A stretch of DNA of 64,000 nucleotides from Bradyrhizobium sp. Ec3.3 (GCF_000472925.1 NZ_AXAS01000013.1:140228-204227); one strand, 5' to 3'; positions 1 through 9,471 are shown, counted from the first letter of the stretch. Numbers and translations are program-made. The notes: generated from the letters alone by a model not told the origin.

Positions 1-153
1 TGAGTCCGTCGGCAATTCCTCGATCGCAAAGCGCACGGCTTCGGCCGCGGTGCCGAACCGCCGATAGGTGAAGCCCGCACGCTTCTTCTTGCGGATCGCG
101 GCGGGGAAAAGCTCGGCGGAGGTATTGAAGTTGAACGGACGCAGTGGACGCAT
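1..153 (-). CDS. small conserved hypothetical protein, 3' end cut off by the window
   Basis: Reading leftward from an ATG at 151-153, 51 codons stay open to the window edge. The product begins MRPLRPFNFN and contains a basic stretch (RKKKRAGFTYRRFG) followed by an amphipathic helix-like segment (AAEAVRFAIEELP). No signal peptide or membrane segment is visible. I do not recognise a functional family; it resembles short uncharacterised rhizobial proteins. The true length is unknown because the stop lies outside the window. Confidence 0.6.
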   Translation of the reverse strand, partial: MRPLRPFNFNTSAELFPAAIRKKKRAGFTYRRFGTAAEAVRFAIEELPTDS

Positions 154-357
154 GGTCAAAGACCTCGTGATCTTCTTCGGTTACAGGCGCGTGTGGGGTT
201 TGTTGAGCGCGGGCCGCAATCGGGCGGCCATGGCATTTTCGCCCTCTAATATAGGCCGATTTGACGGAAATGCGACCCCTGCGAACGGAGATGATGAATC
301 CACGCATGGCAGCCACGCAAAGGAAATAAGTTTAATAAATTCAATAGCTTGGATGGT

Positions 358-522
358 TTACAGCTTGCCAAGAAGCAGCAGCACGATCAGCACCACCAGG
401 ACCACGCCGCCAATCCCCATGCCGGAATGGCCCATGCCATAGCCATAGCCGCCAAATCGGCCGGACATGCCGCCCAGGAGGTAGATAATCACCAGGATGA
501 TCAGGATGGTTCCGAGGGTCAT
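358..522 (-). CDS. DUF3309-like small membrane protein, 54 aa
   Basis: The 54-residue product has two hydrophobic segments (about residues 4-17 and 38-52) joined by a Gly/Tyr/Met-rich loop with GGYGYGMGHSGMG. This layout is typical of the DUF3309 family of tiny inner-membrane proteins, whose function is unknown. The ATG at 520-522 follows a good ribosome-binding site (AGGGAGG). A longer frame runs upstream but only as an antisense shadow of msrB. The gene lies about 100 bp downstream of msrB on the same strand and could be co-transcribed with it, but nothing links it to methionine repair directly. Confidence 0.7.
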   Translation of the reverse strand: MTLGTILIILVIIYLLGGMSGRFGGYGYGMGHSGMGIGGVVLVVLIVLLLLGKL

Positions 523-626
523 GGCGTCCTCCCTGACGGTCCGCCGGAATGCGCCTCCGGCCGCACCGTCAGAAGAGAAAAGCACATCCGGCCGCCGGGT
601 TCCATGCCGGAACCCGGCTCTTGCCA

Positions 627-1046
627 TTATCTCGGCTTGAGCTTCAGCGCCGCCGAATTGATGCAGTAGCGCAGGCCCGTGGGCGCCGGGCCGTCGGCGA
701 AGACATGGCCGAGATGGCCGCTGCAATTGGAGCACAGCACCTCGGTGCGGATCATGCCGTGGCTTGAGTCCGTTTCCTCGTCGATATGGCTCTCGACCGC
801 CGGCTGGGTGAAGCTCGGCCAGCCGCAGCCGGAATCGAATTTGGCGTCGGACTCGAACAGCACGTTGCCGCAGCCGGCGCAAACGTAGGTGCCGGCGCGG
901 TGGTCGTGCTCGTACTCGCCCGAGAAGGGACGCTCGGTCGCCTTTTCGCGGAGTACCGCATACTGCATCGGCGTGAGCTCGCGCCGCCACTGCTCCTCGC
1001 TCTTGGCGACCTTGGTTTCGTTCGTGGGTGTCTTGGTGTCGGGCAT
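627..1046 (-). CDS. msrB: peptide-methionine (R)-S-oxide reductase MsrB
   Basis: MsrB reduces the R epimer of methionine sulfoxide in damaged proteins. The 139-residue length is normal for the family. The zinc-binding pairs are visible as CAGC (C56, C59) and CSNC (C105, C108), the catalytic cysteine lies in RYCIN (C128), and a further cysteine in DSGCGWPSF (C74) is placed as a possible resolving cysteine. There is no signal peptide, so the protein should be cytosolic. It lies 14 bp downstream of msrA on the same strand and probably shares its transcript, giving repair of both sulfoxide epimers. Confidence 0.95.
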   Translation of the reverse strand: MPDTKTPTNETKVAKSEEQWRRELTPMQYAVLREKATERPFSGEYEHDHRAGTYVCAGCGNVLFESDAKFDSGCGWPSFTQPAVESHIDEETDSSHGMIRTEVLCSNCSGHLGHVFADGPAPTGLRYCINSAALKLKPR

Positions 1047-1060
1047 GGATCTCCCGTTCG

Positions 1061-1771
1061 TCAGTTGGTGGCCTTGCTGGCGCTGACCAGCGTCGGCTTC
1101 TCGATATAGTTATCCGCGAACAGCTTTTTCAGGTTCTCGACCTTCGGGATGTCGTTGTAGGCGATGTAGGGCTGGTTCGGATGCAACGTCAGATAATCCT
1201 GGTGATAGGCCTCCGCCGGATAGAACGCCTCCAGCGCGCCGACCTTGGTCACGATCGGCTTACTGAAGACCCTGGCGGCATTGAGCTGCGCGATGTAGCC
1301 GTCCGCGATCTTCTTCTGCTCGTCGGAGGTGGTGAAGATCGCCGAGCGATATTGCGTGCCTGTGTCGGGGCCCTGGCGGTTGAGCTGGGTCGGATCGTGC
1401 ACGACGGAGAAGAAGATCTGGAGGATCTTGCCGTAGGAGATCTTCTTCGGATCGTATTTGATCTCGACGGACTCTGCGTGGCCAGTCGTGCCCGACGAGA
1501 CCGTGTGATAGTCGGCGCTCGCCTTGGTGCCGCCGGCATAGCCGGAGACCGCGTTGACGACGCCGGCGGTGTGCTGGAACACGCCCTGAACGCCCCAGAA
1601 GCAGCCGCCGGCCACGACCGCGGTCTGGATACCGCTTGTGGGCGCAGCGTCGACGGCGGGGGCAGGGATCACCACCGCATCTTCCGCAGCCCGCGAAGGC
1701 GCGGCGAAGGCCAGCGCCAGCGCGGCGGTGGCGGCGAGCAGAGGGAGGGAATGGAAGGCGGGTCGGCTCAT
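1061..1771 (-). CDS. msrA: secreted peptide-methionine (S)-S-oxide reductase MsrA
   Basis: MsrA reduces the S epimer of methionine sulfoxide. The catalytic motif GGCFWG is intact (C57). The chosen ATG at 1769-1771 follows GAGGA and gives 236 residues starting with a clear signal peptide (MSRPAF, then a hydrophobic Leu/Ala run, cleavage near APSRA-A at about residue 28), so the enzyme is probably periplasmic. A longer open frame upstream to 1984 lacks this logic. The downstream MsrB has no signal peptide, so the two partners appear to work in different compartments unless the start is wrong. An oxidative-stress role is inferred from family. Confidence 0.92.
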   Translation of the reverse strand: MSRPAFHSLPLLAATAALALAFAAPSRAAEDAVVIPAPAVDAAPTSGIQTAVVAGGCFWGVQGVFQHTAGVVNAVSGYAGGTKASADYHTVSSGTTGHAESVEIKYDPKKISYGKILQIFFSVVHDPTQLNRQGPDTGTQYRSAIFTTSDEQKKIADGYIAQLNAARVFSKPIVTKVGALEAFYPAEAYHQDYLTLHPNQPYIAYNDIPKVENLKKLFADNYIEKPTLVSASKATN

Positions 1772-2017
1772 GGCGGATCCTCGTTCGGTCGGTAGCGACA
1801 GTCTAGGGTGGTTGGGGCCGGGCGAACAGCCCGGCAGGCCGCCGCTTTCGGGCCTGCCCAAGATACGGACGCGCGGGCCGGATGTTACGCGCTGGCAGAC
1901 ACGAGCCCGTGAAGAAGCCATGCTAGCGTCGCCGGAACGCGGAAAATCGGGCCGGGATGAACCCCTCTCTTGGATGACCGACATAGAATGAGTGGCGGTG
2001 GAGCTTGTTCGACGAAA

Positions 2018-3703
2018 ATGTTGCGCGTCGTTTCCCTGATCCTTCTCATCCTGCTGTCATCTGCGCCGGCCGTCCTGGCCGACCCCCAGCTTGGCGATGA
2101 TCTCGAGACCTGCCGCGAGCGCAAGATCGACCTGCCGACGCGGTTCACAGCCTGCGAAAACCTGCTCGGCTCGGACCGCGTGACCGGGAAGGACAAGTCC
2201 ATCGCGCTGACCGTGCGGGGCTTCACGCTTCTGAACAAGCGCGACTTCGACCACGCCCTCGAAGCCTTCGCCGCGGCGCGCGACGCCGATCCCGACAACA
2301 TGGTCGCGCTCGACGGCCAGGCCCAGGCCCATCAGCGCAAGGGCCAGGATGATCTGGCGATGGCCGACTACAACCTCGCCCTTCAGAAGCGCCCCAACTA
2401 TGGCGGCGCCTATAATGACCGCGGCACGCTGTACTTGCGCAAGGGCGCGCTCCAGAGCGCGCTCGACGATTTCAATCTCGCCATCAAATACACGCCCAAT
2501 CTGCTGGTCGGTCACACCAACCGCGCGCGGACGCGGACCTTCATGAAGAATTACGACGGCGCGCTCGCCGACTTTGCTGACGCGCAGAAGATCGATCCGA
2601 ATGCGCTGCAAATTCCCAACCATCGCTGCGTCACCTTTGCCGCGATGCGGCGCTTCGACGAGGCGCTCGCCGATTGCAACAACGTCCTGGGGAAGCAGCC
2701 GAAGAACCAGTATGCGCTCGCCAACCGCGCTGATGCCTACCTCGCCAAGGGCGACCTCGATTCCGCGCTGAACGACTACAACGCCATCCTCGAGATGAAT
2801 CCGAACAACGTCCGCGCCCATGCCGGCCGCGGCCAGGTGTTCGAGCGCAAGCAGGATCTCGCGCAGGCGCGCGCCGACTACCGCGCCGCCGCCTTTGCGC
2901 TCACCCCGTTCGACGAGATCGACGTCGCGATGGCGCGTACCGGCGCGCGGAGCCGCCTGGCCGGGCTCGAGCCCAAGACGCCTTCGACGCGCTCGACCCT
3001 GCGCCGTGTGGCGCTGGTGATCGGCAACGGCGCCTACCGCAACGTTCATGCGCTCTCCAATCCGCCGCGCGACGCCAAGCTGATCGCCAGCGCGCTACGC
3101 GACGTCGGCTTCCAGACCGTCACGATCTCGACTGATCTTTCCCGGGACCAGTTCTTCGAGACGCTTCGCAGCTTTGCGGCGGATGCGGAGAAGGCCGATT
3201 GGGCGGTGGTCTATTATGCCGGCCATGGCTTCGAGATCGGCGGCGTGAACTATCTGGTGCCGGTCGATGCAAGGCTCGCGGTCGACAAGGACGCGGAGAC
3301 CGAAGCCGTGGCGCTGGAGCAGGTGATCGCGGCGGTCGGCGGCGCGCACAAGCTGCGACTCGTGATCCTCGATGCCTGTCGCGACAATCCCTTCGCGCCG
3401 ACCATGCAGCACACGCTGGCGCTCAAGCTGGTCGACAAGGGTTTTTCCAACATCGAGCCCAGTGTGGGTTTCATGGTGGTCTACGCCGCCAAGCACGGTG
3501 AGACCGCGATGGATGGCGACGGCAACGACAGCCCGTTCGCGCTCGCGCTCGCGCGTGACGTGCGGCAGCCGAATGTGGAGGTCCGCAAGCTCTTCGACAT
3601 CGTCCGTGACGACGTCTGGCTCCAGACCAAGCACGTGCAGCAACCCTTCACCTACGGCTCGCCGCCCGGCAGCGAGGATTTTTACTTCGTGGCGGGCAAA
3701 TGA
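2018..3703 (+). CDS. secreted TPR-repeat protein with C-terminal caspase-like (peptidase C14) domain
   Basis: The ATG at 2018 gives 561 residues starting with a signal peptide (MLRVVSLILLILLSSAPAVLA); an ATG at 1988 is the alternative. Residues about 60-300 are a chain of tetratricopeptide repeats, recognisable by recurring NRA/GDLDSALNDY/NPNN blocks. From about residue 329 a caspase-like fold begins (VALVIGNGAYRN), with the catalytic histidine in YYAGHG (about H403) and cysteine in LDACRDNPF (about C454). The dyad is intact, so peptidase activity is plausible, with a preference for basic residues as in metacaspase and orthocaspase relatives. The substrate is unknown. It stands alone between convergent genes. 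Confidence 0.85.
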   Translation: MLRVVSLILLILLSSAPAVLADPQLGDDLETCRERKIDLPTRFTACENLLGSDRVTGKDKSIALTVRGFTLLNKRDFDHALEAFAAARDADPDNMVALDGQAQAHQRKGQDDLAMADYNLALQKRPNYGGAYNDRGTLYLRKGALQSALDDFNLAIKYTPNLLVGHTNRARTRTFMKNYDGALADFADAQKIDPNALQIPNHRCVTFAAMRRFDEALADCNNVLGKQPKNQYALANRADAYLAKGDLDSALNDYNAILEMNPNNVRAHAGRGQVFERKQDLAQARADYRAAAFALTPFDEIDVAMARTGARSRLAGLEPKTPSTRSTLRRVALVIGNGAYRNVHALSNPPRDAKLIASALRDVGFQTVTISTDLSRDQFFETLRSFAADAEKADWAVVYYAGHGFEIGGVNYLVPVDARLAVDKDAETEAVALEQVIAAVGGAHKLRLVILDACRDNPFAPTMQHTLALKLVDKGFSNIEPSVGFMVVYAAKHGETAMDGDGNDSPFALALARDVRQPNVEVRKLFDIVRDDVWLQTKHVQQPFTYGSPPGSEDFYFVAGK

Positions 3704-3711
3704 GGGATTTC

Positions 3712-3801
3712 GTAGGGTGGGCAAAGCGAAGCGTGCCCACCATTTCTCCGCGCATTTGGATGGATGGTGGGCACGGCGCTTCGCGCCTTTGCCCACCCTA
3801 C
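3712..3801. repeat. intergenic palindromic repeat, GTAGGGTGGGC family
   Basis: The two ends are inverted copies of each other: GTAGGGTGGGCAAAGCGAAG at the left, and GCCCACCCTAC at the right, with further internal complementarity (GTGCCCACCAT / ATGGTGGGCAC). The element fills the gap between two convergent genes. A second member with TTAGCGAAGCGTAACC arms sits at 19428-19516. It could fold into a long hairpin in RNA and act as a bidirectional terminator, but that role is inference. Confidence 0.85.
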
Positions 3802-3805
3802 AGCA

Positions 3806-4921
3806 TCACACCACCACGCTGAGCCGCTTGGCCGCCCTTGTGATGCCGGTGTAGAGCCACCTGGCGCGGCTGTCCTGGAACGCAAAGCTCTCGTCGAACA
3901 GCACGACATCGTCCCATTGCGAGCCCTGCGACTTGTGCACGGTCAGCACGTAGCCGTAGTCGAACTCGTCATAGGGCTTGCGCTGCTCCCAGGCGATCTG
4001 CTCGATGCCGCCCTCGAAGCAATCCGCGCGCACCGAGACCTTCGTGACCTTGTGACCGAAGTCCTCGTCCGGCGACAGCCGCATGCTGAGGATCCGCGAC
4101 TTCGAGCGCGAGGTGTTGCGCGACTTCACGCGCCACAGGCCGCCATTGAACAGGCCCTTCTTGCGGTTGTTGCGCAGGCACACCAGCTTGTCGCCGGCGA
4201 CCGGAAACTGGTCTTCGATATTCTGGCGCTGGCGCACGCGCATGTTGTAGGCGCGGCGGGTGTTGTTGCGGCCGACCAGGATCTGGTCGGCGCTCATGAC
4301 GCGGTCAGGATCGAGCTCCTTGCGCGAGACCACCTCGCTCTCGCCATAGCGGCCGATTTCGAGCTCCCGACCCTCGCGGATGTCCATCGACATCCGCACG
4401 ATCGGATCGTCCTGCGCCTGGCGATGCACCTCGGTCAGCATCGCGTCGGGCTCGGTATTGGTGAAGAAGCCGCCGCCCTGGATCGGCGGCAACTGTGCGG
4501 GGTCTCCGAGCACGAGCAGCGGGCAGTCGAACGACATCAGGTCGCGGCCGAGTTCGGCATCGACCATCGAGCATTCGTCGATCACGATTAGCTTCGCCTT
4601 CGAGGCCGGCGCATCGTCCCACAGTTCGAAGCTCGGCTGCTCCTCGCCGGATTCACGGGCGCGGTAGATCAGCGAATGGATGGTGGAGGCGTTGTCGCAA
4701 CCCTTGTTGCGCATGACGAGCGCCGCCTTGCCGGTGAAGGCGGCAAACTTCACCTCGCCGTCGACGCCGTCGGCGATATGCCGCGCCAGCGTCGTCTTGC
4801 CGGTTCCGGCAAAGCCGAACAGCCGGAAGATCGGCGGCGTGCCGTTACGGCCGGGCTTTGCCTTGAGCCAGTCGGCAACGGCGTTGAGGGCGGCATCCTG
4901 ATGCGGGGTAAATGTCGGCAT
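3806..4921 (-). CDS. RecD-like superfamily 1 DNA helicase / AAA ATPase, 371 aa
   Basis: Residues 36-44 form a Walker A motif (GFAGTGKTT), DE at about 115-116 in VIDECSM forms Walker B, and GDPAQLPPI is helicase motif III. The C-terminus has VLTVHKSQGSQWD and YTGITRAAKRL, the UvrD/RecD2 C-terminal motifs V and VI. This is the compact helicase layout seen in RecD2 C-terminal cores and phage Dda-like helicases, without the long N-terminal region of RecD2 and without RecB or RecC partners nearby. It probably unwinds DNA 5' to 3' in repair or replication restart; the exact role is not shown by context. Confidence 0.85.
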   Translation of the reverse strand: MPTFTPHQDAALNAVADWLKAKPGRNGTPPIFRLFGFAGTGKTTLARHIADGVDGEVKFAAFTGKAALVMRNKGCDNASTIHSLIYRARESGEEQPSFELWDDAPASKAKLIVIDECSMVDAELGRDLMSFDCPLLVLGDPAQLPPIQGGGFFTNTEPDAMLTEVHRQAQDDPIVRMSMDIREGRELEIGRYGESEVVSRKELDPDRVMSADQILVGRNNTRRAYNMRVRQRQNIEDQFPVAGDKLVCLRNNRKKGLFNGGLWRVKSRNTSRSKSRILSMRLSPDEDFGHKVTKVSVRADCFEGGIEQIAWEQRKPYDEFDYGYVLTVHKSQGSQWDDVVLFDESFAFQDSRARWLYTGITRAAKRLSVVV

Positions 4922-5002
4922 TTTCGTCTTGAGGGAGGGCGAAAATGATCGATTCGCCAGTCCCCAAAACTAACCATTCCCCCCGCCGGTTCAAGCCGCG
5001 GC

Positions 5003-5047
5003 GCATGATCCGGAAAAGTGCGCAGCGGTTTTCCGAAAAGATCATGC
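5003..5047. repeat. 45-nt palindromic repeat (GCATGATC...GATCATGC), copy 1
   Basis: The ends GCATGATC and GATCATGC are perfect inverted repeats and the inner arms GGAAAA / TTTTCC also pair, leaving a loop around GTGCGCAGCGG. Further copies are at 24365-24409 and 32848-32919. All three lie between genes. It is a dispersed noncoding repeat; no gene-specific function is suggested. Confidence 0.85.
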
Positions 5048-5060
5048 TCAAACAACAACT

Positions 5061-5083
5061 AAAGCGCGATGACATCGCGCTTT
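5061..5083 (-). terminator. putative terminator after napC
   Basis: AAAGCGCGATG and CATCGCGCTTT are perfect inverted arms around a single base, giving an 11-bp stem just after the napC stop (5087). On the minus strand the stem is followed by a T-rich stretch (AGTTGTTGTTTGAG), which fits an intrinsic terminator for the nap operon, although the uridine tract is not uninterrupted. Confidence 0.6.
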
Positions 5084-5086
5084 GCC

Positions 5087-5752
5087 CTATTGCCAGCCGG
5101 GAACGCCGCGCATGTCGGGCAGGTGGTGGGCGATGCCCTTATGGCAGTCGATGCAGGTTTTCTCGCCCGTGAACAGGAAGCGCTGATGCGCGACGGACGC
5201 CCGCGGCGACTGCTTGGTGATGTCCATGGAATCGGCACTGTGGCAGTTGCGGCATTCCAGCGAGTCATTGGCCTTGAAGCGCGCCCATTCATGCGCCGCG
5301 AGCTCGAGCCGGTGGTCGACGAATTTCTCGCGGGTGTCGATCGTGCCGAAAATCTTGCCCCAGACTTCCTTGGAGGCCTGCATCTTGCGCGCGATCTTGT
5401 CGGTCCAGTTGTGCGGGACGTGGCAGTCCGGGCAGGTCGCGCGCACGCCGGAGCGGTTGCTGAAGTGGATGGTCGACTTCAGCTCGGCGTAGACGTTGTC
5501 CTTCATCTCATGGCAGCCGGTACAGAACTTTTCCGTATTGGTCAGCTCCAGCGCGGTGTTGAAGCCGCCCCAGAAGATGACGCCGGCCACGAAGCCCGCG
5601 AGCACCAGCGTACCCAATGCGAATACCGTGCTCGGCCGCGTCAGCACGCCCCAGAGCTCGAGCGCGAAATCCCAGGTTCGGGCGAGAAAGCCGCGCCTGG
5701 TCTTCGGATCTGCATTGGGGTCTACATTCGGGTCTCCGGCGGTCGTCGTCAT
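5087..5752 (-). CDS. napC: tetraheme quinol dehydrogenase NapC
   Basis: NapC is a membrane-anchored cytochrome c that takes electrons from quinol and passes them to NapAB. The 221-residue product has one transmembrane helix (about residues 42-62) and four CXXCH heme sites: CTGCH, CPDCH, CRNCH and CIDCH. The ATG at 5750-5752 overlaps the napB stop as ATGA, so translation is probably coupled. A longer reading frame upstream belongs to an antisense shadow. It is the last gene of napEDABC and is followed by a stem-loop. Confidence 0.95.
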   Translation of the reverse strand: MTTTAGDPNVDPNADPKTRRGFLARTWDFALELWGVLTRPSTVFALGTLVLAGFVAGVIFWGGFNTALELTNTEKFCTGCHEMKDNVYAELKSTIHFSNRSGVRATCPDCHVPHNWTDKIARKMQASKEVWGKIFGTIDTREKFVDHRLELAAHEWARFKANDSLECRNCHSADSMDITKQSPRASVAHQRFLFTGEKTCIDCHKGIAHHLPDMRGVPGWQ

Positions 5753-6219
5753 CGGCGGCCACCGGGGCTTGAACGCGAGAGCAGCGTGTCGATGTCGGTG
5801 AAGTCGTTGCTGACAGGCGGCGTGGCGGTGTTCTGCGGCACGTGGCATTCCGTGCAGAAGAAGCGCCGCGGCGAGATCGAGGCCAGGAACTGGCCGTCAC
5901 GGTCCATGAAATGCGTGATCGAGACCATCGGCGCCTGTGATTCCGCCGTGCGCGAGCGCGCATGGCAGGACAGGCACTTGTTGCTGTTGAGGTCGATCTG
6001 GTAGCCGTCGATCGAATGCGGGATCACCGGCGGCTGCTCCGGATAGTTGCGCGACTCCCTTTCGGAGGTGTTGCGGTTCGGCAGCATCGGCGGAGCCGGC
6101 CCTTCGTCGTTGAGCGGGGTCGGCCCGCGCAGGCCCGAGGTCACCGTCTGCGCGGTCAGCGAACTCGCGCCCGCGGCAATAGCGAGCGCCAGAAGGACGA
6201 TTCCGGATCGTTTCATCAT
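5749..6219 (-). CDS. napB: periplasmic nitrate reductase diheme subunit NapB
   Basis: NapB is the small periplasmic cytochrome c that passes electrons from NapC to NapA. The 156-residue product has a signal peptide ([17 protein letters not shown], cleavage near SLTAQ) and two CXXCH sites, CLSCH at about 82 and CTECH at about 122, matching the expected diheme form. Two adjacent ATG codons (6217-6219 and 6214-6216) are possible starts. The start lies two bases after the napA stop, and its own stop overlaps the napC start. Confidence 0.95.
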   Translation of the reverse strand: MMKRSGIVLLALAIAAGASSLTAQTVTSGLRGPTPLNDEGPAPPMLPNRNTSERESRNYPEQPPVIPHSIDGYQIDLNSNKCLSCHARSRTAESQAPMVSITHFMDRDGQFLASISPRRFFCTECHVPQNTATPPVSNDFTDIDTLLSRSSPGGRR

Positions 6220-6221
6220 GG

Positions 6222-8726
6222 TCACACCCGCTCGATGCGCACGGCGCATTTCTTGAAGTCGGTTTGCAGCGAGATCGGGTCGGTGGCGTCCAGCGTCACC
6301 TTGTTGATCAGCTTGGACTCGTCGAACCAGGGCACGAACACCAGCCCGCGCGGCGGCCGGTCGCGGCCCCGCGTCTCGACGCGAGCGCGGATGTAGCCGC
6401 GGCGGGACACGACCTTCACCTCGTCGCCGCGGCGCAGTTTTGCGTCCTGCGCGTCGTCGGGATGCATGAAGCAGACGGCCTCGGGGAACGCCTTGTAGAG
6501 CTCGGGCACGCGGCGCGTCATGGTGCCGGAATGCCAGTGCTCCAGCACGCGGCCGGTCGAGAGCCAGTACGGATAGTCATTGTCCGGCGATTCCGCCGCC
6601 GGCTCGAAAGGCAGCGCGAAGATGCGCGCCTTGCCGTCGGGGTAGCCGTAGAACTGCACGTCCGTGCCCTGCTTCACATAGGGATCGCTGCCTTCGCGGA
6701 AACGCCATTTGGTCTCCTGGCCGTTGACGACGGGCCAGCGCAGGCCACGCTCGCGGTGATAGCTTTCGAACGGCGCAAGGTCGTGACCATGGCCGCGGCC
6801 GAAGGCGGCATACTCCTCGAACAACCCCTTCTGCACGTAGAAGCCGAACGCCTTGGACTCGTCGTTGGCGTAGCCCTCCTCGATCTCCGAGGTCGGGAAT
6901 TTGTCGACCTGCCCGTTCTTGTACAGCACGTCGAACAGCGTCTTGCCGCGATATTCCGGCTTCTTGGCGATCAGCTCTTCGGGCCAGACCTCCTCGATCT
7001 TGAAGCGTTTTGAAAACTCCATGAGCTGCCAGAGATCGGATTTGGATTCGCCGGGAGCCGAGACGAGCTGATGCCAGAATTGCGTGCGTCGCTCGGCGTT
7101 GCCATAGGCGCCTTCCTTCTCAACCCACATCGCCGTCGGCAGGATGAGGTCGGCCGCGAGCGCCGTCACGGTCGGGTAGGCATCCGAGACCACGATGAAA
7201 TTGTCGGGGTTGCGGAAGCCCGGATAGGTTTCCTCGTTGATGTTGGGTCCCGCTTGCAGGTTGTTGTTGACCTGCACCCAATAGGCGTTGAGCAGGCCGT
7301 CTTTCAGCATCCGGCTCTGCAGCACGGCGTGATAGCCGGGCTTGTCGGGGATGGTGCCCTCGGGCAAGAGCCAGATGTGCTCTGTCTTGTCGCGATGCTC
7401 CTTGTTGGTGACGACCATGTCGGCCGGCAGGCGATGCGAGAAGGTGCCGACCTCGCGCGCGGTGCCGCAGGCTGATGGCTGGCCAGTCAGCGAGAACGGG
7501 CTGTTGCCCGGCGAGGCGATCTTTCCGGTCAAGAGATGGATGTTGTAGACGAGGTTGTTGCACCAGACACCGCGGGTGTGCTGGTTGAAGCCCATGGTCC
7601 AGAACGAGACCACCTTGGTCTTGGGATCGGCGTAGAGCTCGGCCAGCGCCTCCAGCCGGTTGAGCGGCACGCCGGACATTTTTGCCGCCTTCTCCAGCGT
7701 GTAGTCCGACACGAACTTTACGTATTCGTCGTAGGTCATGTCGGTGGAGTCGTTGGCCTTGGCCGCGCCGGTTGCCTTCTTCTGAAGCGGATGTTCGGGC
7801 CGCAGGCCGTAGCCGATGTCGGTCTGGCCGCGCTTGAACACGGTATGCGCTGCGACGAAATCCTTGCTGACGCGGCCGGTCTTGATGATGTGGTTGGCGA
7901 TCGCGTTGAGGATGTAGAGGTCGGTCTGCGGCACGAACACCATGCCGATATCGGCAAGATCGAACGAGCGGTGCTCGAAGGTCGAGAGCACGGCGACGCG
8001 GACATGGGGTGCCGAGAGGCGGCGGTCGGTCAGCCGCGTCCACAGGATGGGGTGCATCTCCGCCATGTTGGAGCCCCACAGCACGAAGGCATCGGTGGCC
8101 TCGATGTCGTCATAGCAGCCGGCCGGTTCGTCGATGCCGAAGGTGCGCATCATGCCGGCGACCGCCGAGGCCATGCAGTGGCGCGCATTGGGATCGATAT
8201 TGTTGGTGCGGAAGCCGGCCTTGAACAGCTTTGAGGCGGCATAGCCTTCCCAGATCGTCCACTGGCCGGAGCCGAACATGCCGACGCCGCTGGGCCCACG
8301 CTTCTTCAGCGCGTCCTTCCATTTCTCGGCCATGATGTCGAAGGCTTCGTCCCACGACACCGGCGTGAACTCGCCGTTCTTGTCATATTTGCCGCCTGTC
8401 TTGCGCAGCATCGGTTGCGTCAGGCGATCATGGCCGTACATGATCTTGGAGAGGAAGTAGCCCTTGACACAGTTGAGGCCGCGATTGACCTCGGCCTTGA
8501 TGTCGCCGTGGGTAGCGACCACGCGGTTGTCCTTGGTCGCGACCATGACGGAGCAGCCGGTGCCGCAGAAGCGGCAGGCGGCCTTGTCCCATTTCAATTC
8601 GCTGCCGTCACGTTCGGTGACGAGGTTGGCGGCGAGCGCCGGTGCCGGCATGCCCGCGGCGGCGGCTGCGATCGCAGCGGCCTCCAGCTTCAGCATCTGG
8701 CGGCGGTCGATCTTCGGTGCGGTCAT
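6222..8726 (-). CDS. napA: periplasmic nitrate reductase catalytic subunit NapA
   Basis: NapA reduces nitrate to nitrite at a molybdenum bis-MGD centre in the periplasm. The 834-residue length is normal. The N-terminus has a twin-arginine export signal (DRRQMLK followed by an alanine-rich hydrophobic run ending PAPALA). A [4Fe-4S] cluster is bound by C51, C54, C58 (CRFCGTGC) and C86 (GLNCVKG). The Mo-ligating cysteine is in ARHCMAS (about C184). NapD, needed for signal-peptide binding and maturation, is the next gene upstream. Nothing looks broken. Confidence 0.97.
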   Translation of the reverse strand: MTAPKIDRRQMLKLEAAAIAAAAAGMPAPALAANLVTERDGSELKWDKAACRFCGTGCSVMVATKDNRVVATHGDIKAEVNRGLNCVKGYFLSKIMYGHDRLTQPMLRKTGGKYDKNGEFTPVSWDEAFDIMAEKWKDALKKRGPSGVGMFGSGQWTIWEGYAASKLFKAGFRTNNIDPNARHCMASAVAGMMRTFGIDEPAGCYDDIEATDAFVLWGSNMAEMHPILWTRLTDRRLSAPHVRVAVLSTFEHRSFDLADIGMVFVPQTDLYILNAIANHIIKTGRVSKDFVAAHTVFKRGQTDIGYGLRPEHPLQKKATGAAKANDSTDMTYDEYVKFVSDYTLEKAAKMSGVPLNRLEALAELYADPKTKVVSFWTMGFNQHTRGVWCNNLVYNIHLLTGKIASPGNSPFSLTGQPSACGTAREVGTFSHRLPADMVVTNKEHRDKTEHIWLLPEGTIPDKPGYHAVLQSRMLKDGLLNAYWVQVNNNLQAGPNINEETYPGFRNPDNFIVVSDAYPTVTALAADLILPTAMWVEKEGAYGNAERRTQFWHQLVSAPGESKSDLWQLMEFSKRFKIEEVWPEELIAKKPEYRGKTLFDVLYKNGQVDKFPTSEIEEGYANDESKAFGFYVQKGLFEEYAAFGRGHGHDLAPFESYHRERGLRWPVVNGQETKWRFREGSDPYVKQGTDVQFYGYPDGKARIFALPFEPAAESPDNDYPYWLSTGRVLEHWHSGTMTRRVPELYKAFPEAVCFMHPDDAQDAKLRRGDEVKVVSRRGYIRARVETRGRDRPPRGLVFVPWFDESKLINKVTLDATDPISLQTDFKKCAVRIERV

Positions 8727-8756
8727 AACGGTTCTCCCGGCGTCAGCGACGCGGTC

Positions 8757-9071
8757 TCAAGCAGTTTCGATGGCGTGAAAGACCAGCGCCGCGGAATAGA
8801 CGTGCGGCATGGACTGGATGTCGTTGAGCATGGTGCCGAGGCTGCCGGCATCCGGCGCCTCCACCACGACGACGAGCTTGCCGCGCGCATCGCGGCCGTG
8901 GATTTCGCAGCCGGGCAATGCCGTGATGTCGGCCTCGACCTCGGCGAGGCGCTCGGGGCGCGCCTGCACCAGAATGCTGGCGATCTCGCCTCCGGGCGGA
9001 GGCACGACGCGGTCGGCGCTGAGCACCCGGCCGGTGATCAATGCGCGGCGGTTGAGTTTGGCTAGGGCCAT
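8757..9071 (-). CDS. napD: NapA maturation chaperone NapD
   Basis: NapD is a cytoplasmic chaperone that binds the Tat signal of NapA and holds back export until the cofactor is inserted. The 104-residue product has the small ferredoxin-like layout with ITGRVLSADR near the start, IASILVQARPE, and GKLVVVVEAPD, which fit the family. It sits between napE and napA in the order expected for napEDABC. The product is somewhat longer than many NapD proteins because of a short basic N-terminal extension. Confidence 0.93.
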   Translation of the reverse strand: MALAKLNRRALITGRVLSADRVVPPPGGEIASILVQARPERLAEVEADITALPGCEIHGRDARGKLVVVVEAPDAGSLGTMLNDIQSMPHVYSAALVFHAIETA

Positions 9072-9096
9072 GATCTCGGTCTCTCGCTGCGGGGAT

Positions 9097-9279
9097 TCAA
9101 TGTGGGGGAGGCGGGCCGGGAGGGCCTGCGAACATCTGGTAGATCCACACGGCGAGCCCGTAGCTGCCGACCGTTCCGACCGCGAGTGCGGGCATCACAA
9201 CCGCGGTCAGGAACAGGAATGCAAAGATCTCCATGCGCTTGCGGCGCACGCGCCCAGTCGTGTCGTCAGGGGCCGACAT
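9097..9279 (-). CDS. napE: small nitrate reductase membrane subunit NapE
   Basis: The 60-residue product has one transmembrane helix (about residues 17-48, IFAFLFLTAVVMPALAVG) after a basic cytoplasmic start (RVRRKR) and ends in a proline tail. This is the NapE/TorE pattern; its biochemical role is not established. It is the first gene of napEDABC, 25 bp before napD, and lies 84 bp downstream of a perfect FixK box. Confidence 0.92.
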   Translation of the reverse strand: MSAPDDTTGRVRRKRMEIFAFLFLTAVVMPALAVGTVGSYGLAVWIYQMFAGPPGPPPPH

Positions 9280-9362
9280 ATTCGGTCTCTCTGAAATTTG
9301 GGAATTGGACGGCTTCCGGGCCGTTGCCTCGACGAACCATAGGTATCGGGCGGCAGATTGCC

Positions 9363-9376
9363 TTGATCTGAATCAA
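9363..9376 (-). promoter_or_regulatory. FixK/FNR box of the nap operon
   Basis: TTGATCTGAATCAA is a perfect TTGAT-N4-ATCAA palindrome. It lies 84 bp upstream of the napE start, a distance suited to class II activation if transcription begins about 40 bp downstream. FNR/FixK proteins are known to switch on nap genes at low oxygen in rhizobia, so this site predicts microaerobic control of napEDABC. The rest of the 9280-9601 gap holds a dispersed repeat at 9433-9471 and no other gene I can support. Confidence 0.88.
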
Positions 9377-9432
9377 CGGTTTGCGTCTGCGGGCACTTCG
9401 CCGCACGTCTGCGACGAGCGGGCCGGGAAGCT

Positions 9433-9471
9433 ATCGGCTACTTTGCATCGGGTTGTTTTCGATATTTTGCG
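9433..9471. repeat. 39-nt dispersed repeat, copy 1
   Basis: This stretch matches 22800-22838 at 38 of 39 bases. It includes ATCGGCTACTTTGCAT and GGTTGTTTTCGATATTTTGC. Both copies are in gaps between genes. The only frame through it encodes a short hydrophobic stretch, but the two copies diverge immediately outside the repeat, which argues for a mobile or recombining noncoding element and not a conserved peptide. Confidence 0.8.
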
